Program-made: the position numbers and the translations under genes
Assembly: GCF_003010915.2 (NCBI RefSeq)
Contig: NZ_CP028426.1
Span: forward strand, 2,046,001-2,110,000
Origin: Gulosibacter molinativorax
GTDB taxonomy: Bacteria; Actinomycetota; Actinomycetes; Actinomycetales; Microbacteriaceae
DNA length: 64,000 bases
Reading direction: 5' to 3'
The notes under the pieces: generated by a model
Told to the model about the DNA's origin: nothing
Seen by the model: only the letters and a program-made list of their open reading frames with translations
Databases searched by the model: none
Part shown: positions 8,614-16,914 of the stretch, in pieces
Numbering within the stretch: the stretch's first letter is position 1
Layout of the letters: each line of letters starts with the position of its first letter

Positions 8614-9747
8614 TTGACGGACAAGAGCACTCGCATCGATTTCATCTACCTCAATGAGCCGGACATGATTGCCGCCGGCGTGAAGGAAATGGCCGCGTGC
8701 GTCGACGCCATGGAGGAGACACTTCGCCTTGTCGGCGAGGGCGATTACCGCATGGGCGGACCCCAGGGCAACTCGCATGGCTCGATGATGTCGTTCCCCG
8801 AGAACCCCGAGTTCGAGGGCATGCCGCACGACGCCCCGCACCGCCGCTTCATGGCAATGCCCGCCTACCTCGGCGGCTCCTTCCAGACCGCCGGTTGCAA
8901 GTGGTACGGCTCGAACCCCGAGAACCGCGAGTCGGGGCTCCCCCGCTCGATCCTGATGTTCACGCTCAGTGACAAAGACACCGGGCAGCCCCTCGCGTTC
9001 ATGTCGGCAAACCTGCTCAGCGCCTACCGCACCGGCGCGATCCCCGGCGTCGGCGCACGCCACCTTGCACGAAAGGATGCGCGCACCGTCGGCATCGTCG
9101 CTCCCGGCGTCATGAATAAGACCTCACTCGAGGCCTTTATGGCCGTGAACCCGGGCCTCGAGCACGTCAAGGTGCAGGGCCGCACGCGATCGCGCGCCGA
9201 GGAGTTCGCGGCCTGGGCGAAGGAACAGTTCCCGCAGCTCACGGTCGAGGTCGTCGACACCCTCGAGGAGGCCGTCCGCGATTCCGACATCGTGACGATC
9301 GCGCCGACCACCCCCGCGGGATCCGAGAACTACCTCAAGCTCAAGCGTGAATGGGTGAAGCCGGGCGCGTTCATCAGCCTGCCCGCCGACATCATGATCG
9401 ACGAGGGACTCCTCCACGACGCCCGCCACGTGGCTGACAACCGCGGGCTCTACGAGGCCTGGCACGAGGAAATCCCGTTCCCCGGCCACGAACTCATCGG
9501 ACTGCACGGCATGTACCTGATGGACCGCATCCAGGAGGGCACCGTCGCGGCCGAGACCCTCGAGGACCTCCCCGCGATCATGGCGGACAAGACGCCCGGG
9601 CGCCAGAATGACGACGAGATCATCCTCTTCTCCGTCGGCGGGATGCCCGTCGAGGACGTCGCGTGGGGCACGGTCGTGTACCGCAACGCGCTCGAGCGCG
9701 GCATCGGTACCAAGCTGAACCTCTGGGAAACCCCCGAGCTGGCCTAG
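8614..9747 (+). CDS. Ornithine cyclodeaminase/mu-crystallin family; probable tyramine oxidase subunit B
   Basis: A 377-residue protein with the Rossmann NAD(P)-binding region of the ornithine cyclodeaminase/mu-crystallin family: TVGIVAPGVMNKTSLEAF, then VQGRTRSRAEEFA. The preceding strand has the family pattern MSANLLSAYRTGAIPGVGARHLA. Start assigned to TTG 8614 because AAAGGAAG lies four bases upstream; the ATG at 8587 has no site. To my knowledge proteins of this type beside SolA-like oxidases are called tyramine oxidase subunit B. That fits the FeaR-like regulator upstream and the homoprotocatechuate genes elsewhere in the window. Alternatives are an imine or amino-acid dehydrogenase. Confidence 0.75.
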   Translation: MTDKSTRIDFIYLNEPDMIAAGVKEMAACVDAMEETLRLVGEGDYRMGGPQGNSHGSMMSFPENPEFEGMPHDAPHRRFMAMPAYLGGSFQTAGCKWYGSNPENRESGLPRSILMFTLSDKDTGQPLAFMSANLLSAYRTGAIPGVGARHLARKDARTVGIVAPGVMNKTSLEAFMAVNPGLEHVKVQGRTRSRAEEFAAWAKEQFPQLTVEVVDTLEEAVRDSDIVTIAPTTPAGSENYLKLKREWVKPGAFISLPADIMIDEGLLHDARHVADNRGLYEAWHEEIPFPGHELIGLHGMYLMDRIQEGTVAAETLEDLPAIMADKTPGRQNDDEIILFSVGGMPVEDVAWGTVVYRNALERGIGTKLNLWETPELA

Positions 9748-9822
9748 GTCATCGACGTCCTCCACTCATTCGATTCCACACCGCTACTTCACGGAAATAC
9801 TTCAAAGAATAGGTACCTCACC

Positions 9823-11001
9823 ATGTCGAATCCACAACTCACGGTGGCAGTAATCGGCCTCGGCTCGGTCGGCTCGATGGCGGCCTGGCAGCTCTCGAAG
9901 CGCGAGAACGTTCGCGTGATCGGGCTCGAGCAGTACGGCCGCGTGCACTCCCGCGGGTCCTACGCGGGCGAGTCCCGCGTGTTCCGCACCGCCTACCACG
10001 AGGGTGGTCTGTATGTGCCGATGCTCCTCGAATCACGCAACCTCTGGCGCGAGCTCGAGAAGGAGTCGGGCCGCGACGTCTACTACGAGGTGGGCACGCT
10101 CTCGATCGCCGAGGAAATGCATCCCGAGTACCAGACCACGCTCGGCACCGTGCGCGACTACGACCTGCCGCACGAGCTCTTCGACGCCGACCAGCTGCGT
10201 GCGCGATTCCCGCAGCACCGCATCCACGAGAACGACGCGGGCATCCTCGACCTCCAGGGTGGCGGCCTGCGCCCCGAGGTCAGCGTCATGGCGGCGCTCG
10301 AGATTGCCGAGCGCAACGGCGCGGACCTTCGCTTTAACACCCCGGTCCTCGGCATCGAGGAGTACAAGGATGGCGTGGTCATTCGCACCGAGCAGGAGGC
10401 CCTCAAGGTCGATCGCATCGTGATCGCGTCCGGCTCGTGGTCGAACCGCATCAGCCCCGAGCTGAACGACCTGCTCCGCCTGCAGATCCTCGGCCTGACC
10501 TGGTTCATGCCGCGCACCAGCATCGAGCCGTTCGTGCCGGCAAACTTCCCCGCGTTCCTGCGCGACTCGGGCCCCGTACACGTGTTCGGTGCGCCGAGCT
10601 TCGACGGCTACTCGCTCAAGGCCTGCTCGAACCCGACGTGGGATGTGGTTCGCGACGTCGACGACGTGCCGGTGGGCTACACGCGCGAGGAGCTCGTGCG
10701 CATCGGACAGCAGATGCAGGAGCTGATCCCGGACATCAACCCGGAGCCAGTGCGCTCGAGCGTGCACCACTGCGCGTACACGCCGAACCGTCTGCCGGTC
10801 GTTGACCTCAGCGAGTCGGAGCGCGTAATCACCGTCGCAGGCCTTTCGGGCCACGGCTTCAAGTTCATCCCCGCCCTCGGCAAGTTTGCCGCCGAGCTCG
10901 CCGCCGACAGCAACACCGAGTCGGTGCCCGGCGAGTTCTCACTCGAGTCGCACATGGCGGTACTCCGCGACCGCGGCCATTACCAGGGCGGCGGGCACTA
11001 G
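9823..11001 (+). CDS. solA: SolA/MSOX-family FAD amine oxidase
   Basis: A 392-residue flavoprotein of the monomeric sarcosine oxidase / N-methyl-L-tryptophan oxidase family, whose usual length is about 370-390. The FAD-binding motif (VAVIGLGSVGSMAAWQLS, residues 7-24) is intact. Cys317 in HHCAYTPNRLPV corresponds to the covalent flavin attachment site, and the late LSGHGFKFIPALG motif (341-353) is present. It oxidises a primary or secondary amine to an imine/aldehyde, making H2O2. Immediate neighbours suggest an aromatic amine such as tyramine rather than sarcosine (inference). It follows the cyclodeaminase-like gene by 75 bp and ends the unit before a hairpin. Confidence 0.85.
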   Translation: MSNPQLTVAVIGLGSVGSMAAWQLSKRENVRVIGLEQYGRVHSRGSYAGESRVFRTAYHEGGLYVPMLLESRNLWRELEKESGRDVYYEVGTLSIAEEMHPEYQTTLGTVRDYDLPHELFDADQLRARFPQHRIHENDAGILDLQGGGLRPEVSVMAALEIAERNGADLRFNTPVLGIEEYKDGVVIRTEQEALKVDRIVIASGSWSNRISPELNDLLRLQILGLTWFMPRTSIEPFVPANFPAFLRDSGPVHVFGAPSFDGYSLKACSNPTWDVVRDVDDVPVGYTREELVRIGQQMQELIPDINPEPVRSSVHHCAYTPNRLPVVDLSESERVITVAGLSGHGFKFIPALGKFAAELAADSNTESVPGEFSLESHMAVLRDRGHYQGGGH

Positions 11002-11070
11002 GTATGCACTACGCAGCCAGCGGGGCGCGTCTGCCCAGCCGAATGCGGGCTCGCAGCCGACGCCGAGCAT

Positions 11071-11107
11071 GCGGCCGGTCTCACACCTTGCGTGTGGGGC
11101 CGGCCGC
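11071..11107 (+). terminator. Hairpin terminator after solA
   Basis: 16-bp arms (11071-11086 and 11092-11107) around loop CTTGC, with two G-U pairs, followed by AAACATTCT. The T content is low, so it is called on stem strength and position. Confidence 0.65.
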
Positions 11108-11255
11108 AAACATTCTCGGCGATAGACCCGCGTACGCCGCATGACTGATTTGCCCTGGTTTCATCCCCAGAACGGACTTGCCCGCAATCGATTGGCCCTA
11201 GCATCCCAAGTGTGAGGCGACGCCGTCGGCACCGCCCGCACCGAAAGGACAGACG

Positions 11256-11822
11256 ATGAAACGCAAATACCTCGCAGCGCTCGGCACTTCATTCGCGCTC
11301 GTCGCCGCACTGACGGCGTGCTCCAGTGGCAACTCAGATGAGCCGACCCCCGTCGGGAATTCGTCCAATAATGACGCAAGTGCTCCGGCGCAGGAGGACA
11401 CGTCGAACGGTGCGGGCGGCGACACGACCGAGGACGCCCCCGCAGACGGCGGCAACGTCTCGAGCGGCGCGGGGAGCGCCGAGGTGATCATCGACGGCGA
11501 AACCATCGACATCCCTAACCCGAACGTGCAGTGCGGGGAGTCGGGTGACACGTTCGCGATCGCCGTCACCTCGCCGGATCTCGCGGAAGGCACGACCTTC
11601 GGCGCACTCCTAACCGCTGGGGACAGCCCGACGGTCTCAACCGTGGCGCTCGCACAGAGCGATGGTGTCAGTGTCGCATACACCGAAGGCACCGGCGGCG
11701 CGGCTGAGGTAACCGTCGACGGCAACACTTACACGATCTCCGGCAGCGGGATGGGCGTGGACGCGACTGACCCGGCGAGCGCGGGTGACGTGGAGTTCTC
11801 GTTCACTGTCACTTGCCCGTAG
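11256..11822 (+). CDS. LpqH-like lipoprotein
   Basis: A 188-residue secreted lipoprotein. The signal peptide ends in lipobox LTAC with the lipidated residue Cys22. A Ser/Asp/Gly-rich linker follows to about residue 75. The C-terminal domain matches the mycobacterial 19-kDa antigen (LpqH) pattern: an early Cys (NVQCGES), a Gly-rich middle, YTISGSGMGVDATDP, and a final Cys in FSFTVTCP that would pair with the first. It is surface anchored and of unknown biochemical function. It has its own hairpin terminator and no evident operon partner. Confidence 0.8.
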   Translation: MKRKYLAALGTSFALVAALTACSSGNSDEPTPVGNSSNNDASAPAQEDTSNGAGGDTTEDAPADGGNVSSGAGSAEVIIDGETIDIPNPNVQCGESGDTFAIAVTSPDLAEGTTFGALLTAGDSPTVSTVALAQSDGVSVAYTEGTGGAAEVTVDGNTYTISGSGMGVDATDPASAGDVEFSFTVTCP

Positions 11823-11872
11823 CCAGGGCGATTTCGCGAGGCCCGCTGTGACGCGAGCCGCGCATCCAGACC

Positions 11873-11902
11873 GAGGGGGCTCCGGAATACCGGGGCCCCC
11901 TC
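11873..11902 (+). terminator. Hairpin terminator after LpqH-like gene
   Basis: 13-bp arms GAGGGGGCTCCGG (11873-11885) and CCGGGGCCCCCTC (11890-11902), with one G-U pair, around AATA. An outer CCAGA/TCTGG pair extends the stem. Confidence 0.7.
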
Positions 11903-11968
11903 AGCATCTGGGGCTACCGTGAGCGGTACGGCGCTGGGCAGCGCGGATGCAGTGGCAAGGAGGCCATC

Positions 11969-12325
11969 ATGGTCGATATTCGAGTCGCTCGGGTCTACGA
12001 CGAACCCGAACCCGAGAGCCGCTATCGAGTGCTTGTCGACCGCCTGTGGCCGCGCGGCATTAAAAAGGAAGCGCTCGCCTACGACGAATGGGACAAGAAC
12101 GTCGCCCCGTCGCCGGACTTGCGGAAGTGGTTCGGCCATGAGCCCGAACGCTTCGACGAGTTCACCAACCGCTATCGCCAAGAGCTCGACGAGAGCGACG
12201 CCCCACAGCAGCTTCTCGAGGCCGCTGGCACGCGCGATATTTCGCTGCTCATCGCCGCGAAAGACCACCAGCACAACCACGGCATCGTGCTCCGCGACTA
12301 CCTGCGGGAAGTTGCCGCGGACTAG
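11969..12325 (+). CDS. DUF488-family protein (YeaO-like)
   Basis: A 118-residue protein of the small DUF488/YeaO family, complete in length. Hallmarks are RVLVDRLWPRGIKKE near residues 21-35, an acidic W.K..APS.DLRKWFGH segment, and the C-terminal HNHGIVLRDYL. The family is widespread and cytoplasmic, with no established biochemical function. The preceding AAGGAGG (about 11956-11962) gives a strong ribosome binding site. The Pr6Pr gene begins 26 bp downstream, so the two may be co-transcribed. Confidence 0.85.
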   Translation: MVDIRVARVYDEPEPESRYRVLVDRLWPRGIKKEALAYDEWDKNVAPSPDLRKWFGHEPERFDEFTNRYRQELDESDAPQQLLEAAGTRDISLLIAAKDHQHNHGIVLRDYLREVAAD

Positions 12326-12351
12326 GCCCGACTCCGTGGCACACTCAGACC

Positions 12352-13041
12352 ATGTCGAGTCGCCTGCCCGCCGTCAACCAACACCGCACGACCAACGAGC
12401 GCCTGCATCCTGACCGGGCCTGGGTGCGCATCCTGCGCTTTATTCTGGGCGCGGTCACAGTCGTCGCCGTGATCCGCAACTTCTACCGCTCGGCGAACGG
12501 GCTCACCGACAACACGCTCGCGGAGTCGCTCTCGCAGTTCACGAATCAGTCGTGTCTCGTGTTCGGCCTGTGTCTGATCGTGGGCGCGCTCGTGGCCCGC
12601 GAGCGGCTGCCGCGCTGGTGGGATCATCTTCGCGGGGCACTTGCGTTTTACATGGTCATGACGGGACTCATCTACGCGCTGCTCGTCGCAGAGCCCGGCG
12701 AAATGATGCGCTGGGACCTCGAGTGGACGAACCTGGCGCTGCATCGCCTCGCGCCGGTCACGGGCCTCCTCGACTGGCTACTCATCACGATGACAGTGCG
12801 CGGGACTTGGGGCCGGCCGCTCGCATGGCTCATCTACCCGGTGCTCTACCTTGCGTACACCTGGATTCGCGGCGCGCTCGTGACCTGGTATCCGTATCCC
12901 TTTCTCGATCCGACACTCGATGGCGGCTGGCCCGAGGTTTTCCGGATGACCGCGATCGTGCTCGTCGCGTTCCTCGCGGTGTCGCTGCTCGTGCACGTGC
13001 TCGGGAATCTGCGCGTGCGGCTCGCACATCGGGGTCGGTAG
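12352..13041 (+). CDS. Pr6Pr-family integral membrane protein
   Basis: A 229-residue membrane protein with about six hydrophobic segments and a charged N terminus. Family features are FTNQSCLVFGLCLIVGAL in the second segment, a central LHRLAPVTGLLDWLL, and WLIYPVLYLAYTWIRGALVTWYPYPFLDP near the C terminus. These match the actinobacterial Pr6Pr (AIG1/FAR-17a-like) proteins, which have no defined role. It ends convergently with putA, 33 bp away. Confidence 0.8.
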   Translation: MSSRLPAVNQHRTTNERLHPDRAWVRILRFILGAVTVVAVIRNFYRSANGLTDNTLAESLSQFTNQSCLVFGLCLIVGALVARERLPRWWDHLRGALAFYMVMTGLIYALLVAEPGEMMRWDLEWTNLALHRLAPVTGLLDWLLITMTVRGTWGRPLAWLIYPVLYLAYTWIRGALVTWYPYPFLDPTLDGGWPEVFRMTAIVLVAFLAVSLLVHVLGNLRVRLAHRGR

Positions 13042-13074
13042 CCGACGGATAGCTGGCAAGCGGCCTGACGCAGG

Positions 13075-16000
13075 CTACGGCACAGGATGCGCGGGGTTGT
13101 TCCGCGAAGGCGCATCGACAAGCAGCCCATCGGTGAGCGTGCTCGGGGTGCCGAATCGATGCCCCGTTATCGAAACCGCCTGCTCGCGCACGAATGGGAG
13201 CAGCTCGAGCCAGCCCGACTCGGTGACCGGACCATGCCAGATTGCGAGCACGCATCCGGTCGCCGCACGCGCGATCTCCCGTCGCTCATCCTCCCCGCCG
13301 ATGAAGCGAAGCCTGCCGCTGAGCCTGGTCACGCTACGACGGAAGTGCGCGTCGGTCTCGATCCGCACGGGGATGCCGAGGTCGGTCAGCAGCTGCTGGG
13401 CCCGAGCCGGAAGCTGCTCGCCACTCGAGATCGTGAGCGGCGCATCCGCCCGCAGCCCGGCCGCGACGACGCGCAACAAGCGCGTTGGCACCTCGCCCTC
13501 CGCGAGGCGAATCGTGACGGCCGCCGGGAAGTAGCGCACGACGTTGCGCTCGGCGACGAGTCCCTGCGCATCGCGCGCTGCGCCGAACACCTGCTGCCAT
13601 GCGAGCTCGTCGCTGCGGGTCGCGCGCACGAGGCGCTCCCGATTCGTCATTTGCAGCTCTTCAGCGGCGTGCAGGAGTTGGCGGATGCGCGGCTCAAGCG
13701 GCATCGCGCCCGCCTTCGCGTGTCCGAGCCGCCAGTTCGCGAGCGAGGCGACGTAGTGCGCGCCACCCGCCTTGACGGTCGCGCCGACGGTCGATTTCTT
13801 CCAGCCGCCGAACGGCTGCCGCGCGACGATCGCGCCGGTCGTGCCCCGATTCACGTACAGGTTCCCGGCCTGCACCCCATCGAGCCACGTCGCGATCTCG
13901 CTCCGGTCGAGCGAGTGCAGGCCTGAGGTGAGGCCGTAGTCGACGTCGTTGACAATCTCGATGGCTTCCTCGAGGGTGTCGACGCGCATGACCCCGAGCA
14001 CCGGGCCGAAGTACTCGACACGGTGGAACTCGCCGCCGCGCTCGACCCCCGCGCGAATCCCCGGGGACCAGACCCGCGCATCCGCGTCGAGCTGCCGCGG
14101 GCGGAGCACCCAGTTCTCCCCCGGCCCGAGTTCGGTGAGGCCGCGGCGCAGCTTCTCGCCGACCGGCGCGGTGAGCGGACCCATCGTGGCCGCTGGGTCG
14201 GTGGGCAGGCCCACGCGAAGTGACTTGGCCGCATCCACGAGCTGGTTACGCAGGCGACGCGATTTCCCCGACTGCCCCACGAGGATGACGAGCGAGGCGG
14301 CCGAGCACTTCTGGCCCGCGTGCCCGAAGGCCGAGTGGATCACGTCGGCAACCGCGAGGTCGTAGTCGGCACTCGGGGTGACGATGATGGCGTTCTTCCC
14401 GCTCGTCTCGGCGCGCAGGTCAAGCTCCGGGCGCATCTCGAGGAAGGCCTCGGCCGTCTCGTAACCGCCAGTGAGAATGACCCGGGCGATGGCGTCGTGC
14501 TTGACGAGCGCCGATGCGAGCTCGCGGTCGTCAAACTGCACGAACTGCAGCGCATCATTCGGAACTCCCGCTTCCCACAGCGCCTCGGCGACGACCGCAC
14601 CCGTGCGCGCGGCAACGGCGGCCGGTTTGACGATCACGGGAGATCCTGCCGCGAGCGCGGCGAGCATCCCGCCGGCGGGAATCGCGATCGGGAAATTCCA
14701 CGGCGGGATGACCGCGATCGGTCCCGCGGTTTCCCATTCGGCGCCGTCTACGTGATCGAGCTCCCGGGCACGCTCGGCGTAGAAGTGCGCGAAGTCGATC
14801 GCCTCGCTCACCTCGGGATCCGACTGGTCGAAGGTCTTCCCGCACTCGTGGGCGGCGATTTCCAGGAGCTCGCCGCGGCGTTGCTCGAGTGCCTCGCCCG
14901 CGCGGTGCAGCACGGCGGCGCGTTCCTCGCCGGTAAGCTCCGACCACGAAGATTCGACGGCGGTCTGGATGCGTCGCTCGAGTTCCCCGCTTGTGACCAC
15001 GGTGTGCGACTCGAGCGTCGCGCGGCCGAGCGCCGAGTGGGCGGCGCGCTCACGGATCGCTGCGGCCCAGAGTTGGTTCTGTGGGAGGGCCGGGTCGGAG
15101 TCGGGGGTGTTGCGGAAGGTCTCGGTGCGTTTCGATACGCCCTCCGGGCTACTCAACGCTCGTGACTCGCCCGGTGAGTAGTCGCGCAGCGACGTATCGA
15201 AGCGCTCGCCCGGGCCCGTCACGAAGCGACGATCCTGCATCCGCTTCGGCGGCGGCACCTCTCCTGAGACGCCATCAATCGAGGCGAGGAACCGGTCCCG
15301 TTCGCGCGCGAAGAAGCTGTCGCTCGCGGCAAGGTCGAACACCGCCGACATGAAGTTCTCGCTCGACGCCCCCTCCTCGAGCCGCCGCACAAGGTAAGCG
15401 ATCGCCACGTCGAACTCCTCCGGGTGCACGATCGGCGTATAGAGTCGCAGCCCGCCCGTGTGCCGCCGCACGACCTCGGCCTGGGCGGGTGCCATTCCGA
15501 GGAGCATTTCGACGTCGATGTCGCCCGTTACCCCGCGTGCCTCCGCGATCTTCCAAGCGAGCGCGAGGTCGAACAGGTTGTGCCCGGCCACGCCGATGCG
15601 AATGTTTCGCGTGCGCTCGGGATGCAGCGCCCAGTTCAGCATCTCGAGGTAGTTCGTGTCCGTCTCGCGCTTAGTGTCGAAGGTCGCGAGCGGCCAGTTT
15701 CGCAGCTCGGCCGTGACGTGCTCCATCGGGAGATTGGCGCCCTTCACGACGCGCACCTTGATCGGCGCGCCCCCTTCGGCAACTCGCGCCGCGGCCCACT
15801 CTTGCAGGTCGATCAACGCCGCGAATGAGTCCGGCAGGTACGCCTGCAGCACGATCCCGGCGGAGAGCAGCCGAAACTCTTCGCGTTCGAGCACCCGCTT
15901 GAAGACCTCGACCGTGAGTGCGAGGTCGCGGTACTCCTCCATGTCGAGGTTGATGAATTTCGGCTGCTTGGCCGTCGCCGCAATTCGGTATAGCGGCACC

Positions 16001-16632
16001 AGTCGTTCCACGGCCTCGGCGACGGCTGCCTCGAACCCCCACGGCTGGTGGGGCGCGTTGATCGCCGAGACCTTGAGCGAGACGTAGTCGACATCATCCC
16101 GTCGCAACAGCGCGGCCGTGCCGTCGAGCCGCTTCTGGGCCTCGCGCTCGCCGAGCACCGCCTCGCCCAGCAGGTTGAGGTTGAGGTCGACGCCGGTCTC
16201 GCGGAGCCTGCGAATGGCCGCGCCGAGTCGCGCATCGCTCGCGTCGATGAGCAGGTGACCGACGAGCTGCCGCAGCGCGCGCCTCGCCGCGGGGACCACG
16301 ACTTGTGGCACGAGCGGCGCGGTCAGCCCGCCGAGTTGCACGGCCCGAGCGAGCAGCGGCGGAAGGAAGCTCGGGATGCGCTTGGCCAGGCGACGAAGGT
16401 TCCGCGCCGCGACGCGCGGATCCTCGGGGCGGATCACCCCGTCGACGAACCCGACGATAAACGCGAGCCCGTCCGGATCGCGCAGCGCGGATGCGAGTTG
16501 CAGGCTCGCGGGATCGGGCGGCACCTGCTTCGACTCGCGCAACCACTCGCGCACGAGCTCGACCGCCGCCGGTGCGAGCCGCCGTAGTTCCTCTGGCTGC
16601 AGATCCTGCGTCTGCGCAGCGGGTGTGGTCAT
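13075..16632 (-). CDS. putA: Bifunctional proline dehydrogenase / L-glutamate gamma-semialdehyde dehydrogenase
   Basis: A 1185-residue PutA that oxidises proline to pyrroline-5-carboxylate (FAD) and on to glutamate (NAD). The proline dehydrogenase barrel spans about residues 90-460 (DVDYVSLKVSAI, FINLDMEEYRDL, VKGANLPMEH). The aldehyde dehydrogenase spans about 510-1010, with PWNFPIAIPAGG, LRAETSGKNAIIV and catalytic Cys776 in GQKCSAAS. The C-terminal 170 residues are a variable extension. The linker at about residues 478-501 is encoded by a dispersed palindromic repeat (15131-15201) inserted in frame; apart from that the enzyme looks intact. It is monocistronic. Confidence 0.95.
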   Translation of the reverse strand: MTTPAAQTQDLQPEELRRLAPAAVELVREWLRESKQVPPDPASLQLASALRDPDGLAFIVGFVDGVIRPEDPRVAARNLRRLAKRIPSFLPPLLARAVQLGGLTAPLVPQVVVPAARRALRQLVGHLLIDASDARLGAAIRRLRETGVDLNLNLLGEAVLGEREAQKRLDGTAALLRRDDVDYVSLKVSAINAPHQPWGFEAAVAEAVERLVPLYRIAATAKQPKFINLDMEEYRDLALTVEVFKRVLEREEFRLLSAGIVLQAYLPDSFAALIDLQEWAAARVAEGGAPIKVRVVKGANLPMEHVTAELRNWPLATFDTKRETDTNYLEMLNWALHPERTRNIRIGVAGHNLFDLALAWKIAEARGVTGDIDVEMLLGMAPAQAEVVRRHTGGLRLYTPIVHPEEFDVAIAYLVRRLEEGASSENFMSAVFDLAASDSFFARERDRFLASIDGVSGEVPPPKRMQDRRFVTGPGERFDTSLRDYSPGESRALSSPEGVSKRTETFRNTPDSDPALPQNQLWAAAIRERAAHSALGRATLESHTVVTSGELERRIQTAVESSWSELTGEERAAVLHRAGEALEQRRGELLEIAAHECGKTFDQSDPEVSEAIDFAHFYAERARELDHVDGAEWETAGPIAVIPPWNFPIAIPAGGMLAALAAGSPVIVKPAAVAARTGAVVAEALWEAGVPNDALQFVQFDDRELASALVKHDAIARVILTGGYETAEAFLEMRPELDLRAETSGKNAIIVTPSADYDLAVADVIHSAFGHAGQKCSAASLVILVGQSGKSRRLRNQLVDAAKSLRVGLPTDPAATMGPLTAPVGEKLRRGLTELGPGENWVLRPRQLDADARVWSPGIRAGVERGGEFHRVEYFGPVLGVMRVDTLEEAIEIVNDVDYGLTSGLHSLDRSEIATWLDGVQAGNLYVNRGTTGAIVARQPFGGWKKSTVGATVKAGGAHYVASLANWRLGHAKAGAMPLEPRIRQLLHAAEELQMTNRERLVRATRSDELAWQQVFGAARDAQGLVAERNVVRYFPAAVTIRLAEGEVPTRLLRVVAAGLRADAPLTISSGEQLPARAQQLLTDLGIPVRIETDAHFRRSVTRLSGRLRFIGGEDERREIARAATGCVLAIWHGPVTESGWLELLPFVREQAVSITGHRFGTPSTLTDGLLVDAPSRNNPAHPVP
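15131..15201. repeat. TTCGATACG palindromic repeat (family 1) inside putA
   Basis: A 71-bp element with terminal TTCGATACG / CGTATCGAA and inner CTACTCA (15149-15155) / TGAGTAG (15175-15181). It matches elements at 42316-42391 and 52001-52070. On the putA strand it reads RFDTSLRDYSPGESRALSSP and a few further residues without a stop or frame change. Confidence 0.85.
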
Positions 16633-16711
16633 CCGTTACTCCCGATCTAGCCGAACGATCGCTACCCGAACCATCGCTTCGGTGCGATATCCCCTCTCAA
16701 GCTAGCACCGG

Positions 16712-16909
16712 CTAACTTCCAACCCGCCGCCAAGTCCGGTAGGCAAACCCAAGCAACAGGGCGAGCAGCAGCGTCACGAGGGACGGCAAGAGCGCGGGCT
16801 GCGCCGCGAACCAGTCGACGATCGTGGCCACGACGGCGACCGCGAGAAAGAACGTCAGCACGCCCATCAGCATCTCGAGCCTGGCGCGGCGAACGCGTGG
16901 CGAAGCCAT
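16712..16909 (-). CDS. Small two-helix membrane protein coupled to ABC importer
   Basis: A 65-residue protein with a basic N terminus (ASPRVRRARLE) and two hydrophobic segments (about 14-34 and 40-57), ending in RTWRR. Its ATG (16909) lies 6 bp after the stop of the upstream permease gene on the same strand, so translation is probably coupled. It has no recognisable family. Position makes it the last gene of the sugar ABC operon; it could be an accessory membrane peptide. Confidence 0.5.
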   Translation of the reverse strand: MASPRVRRARLEMLMGVLTFFLAVAVVATIVDWFAAQPALLPSLVTLLLALLLGFAYRTWRRVGS

Positions 16910-16914
16910 CCGGA

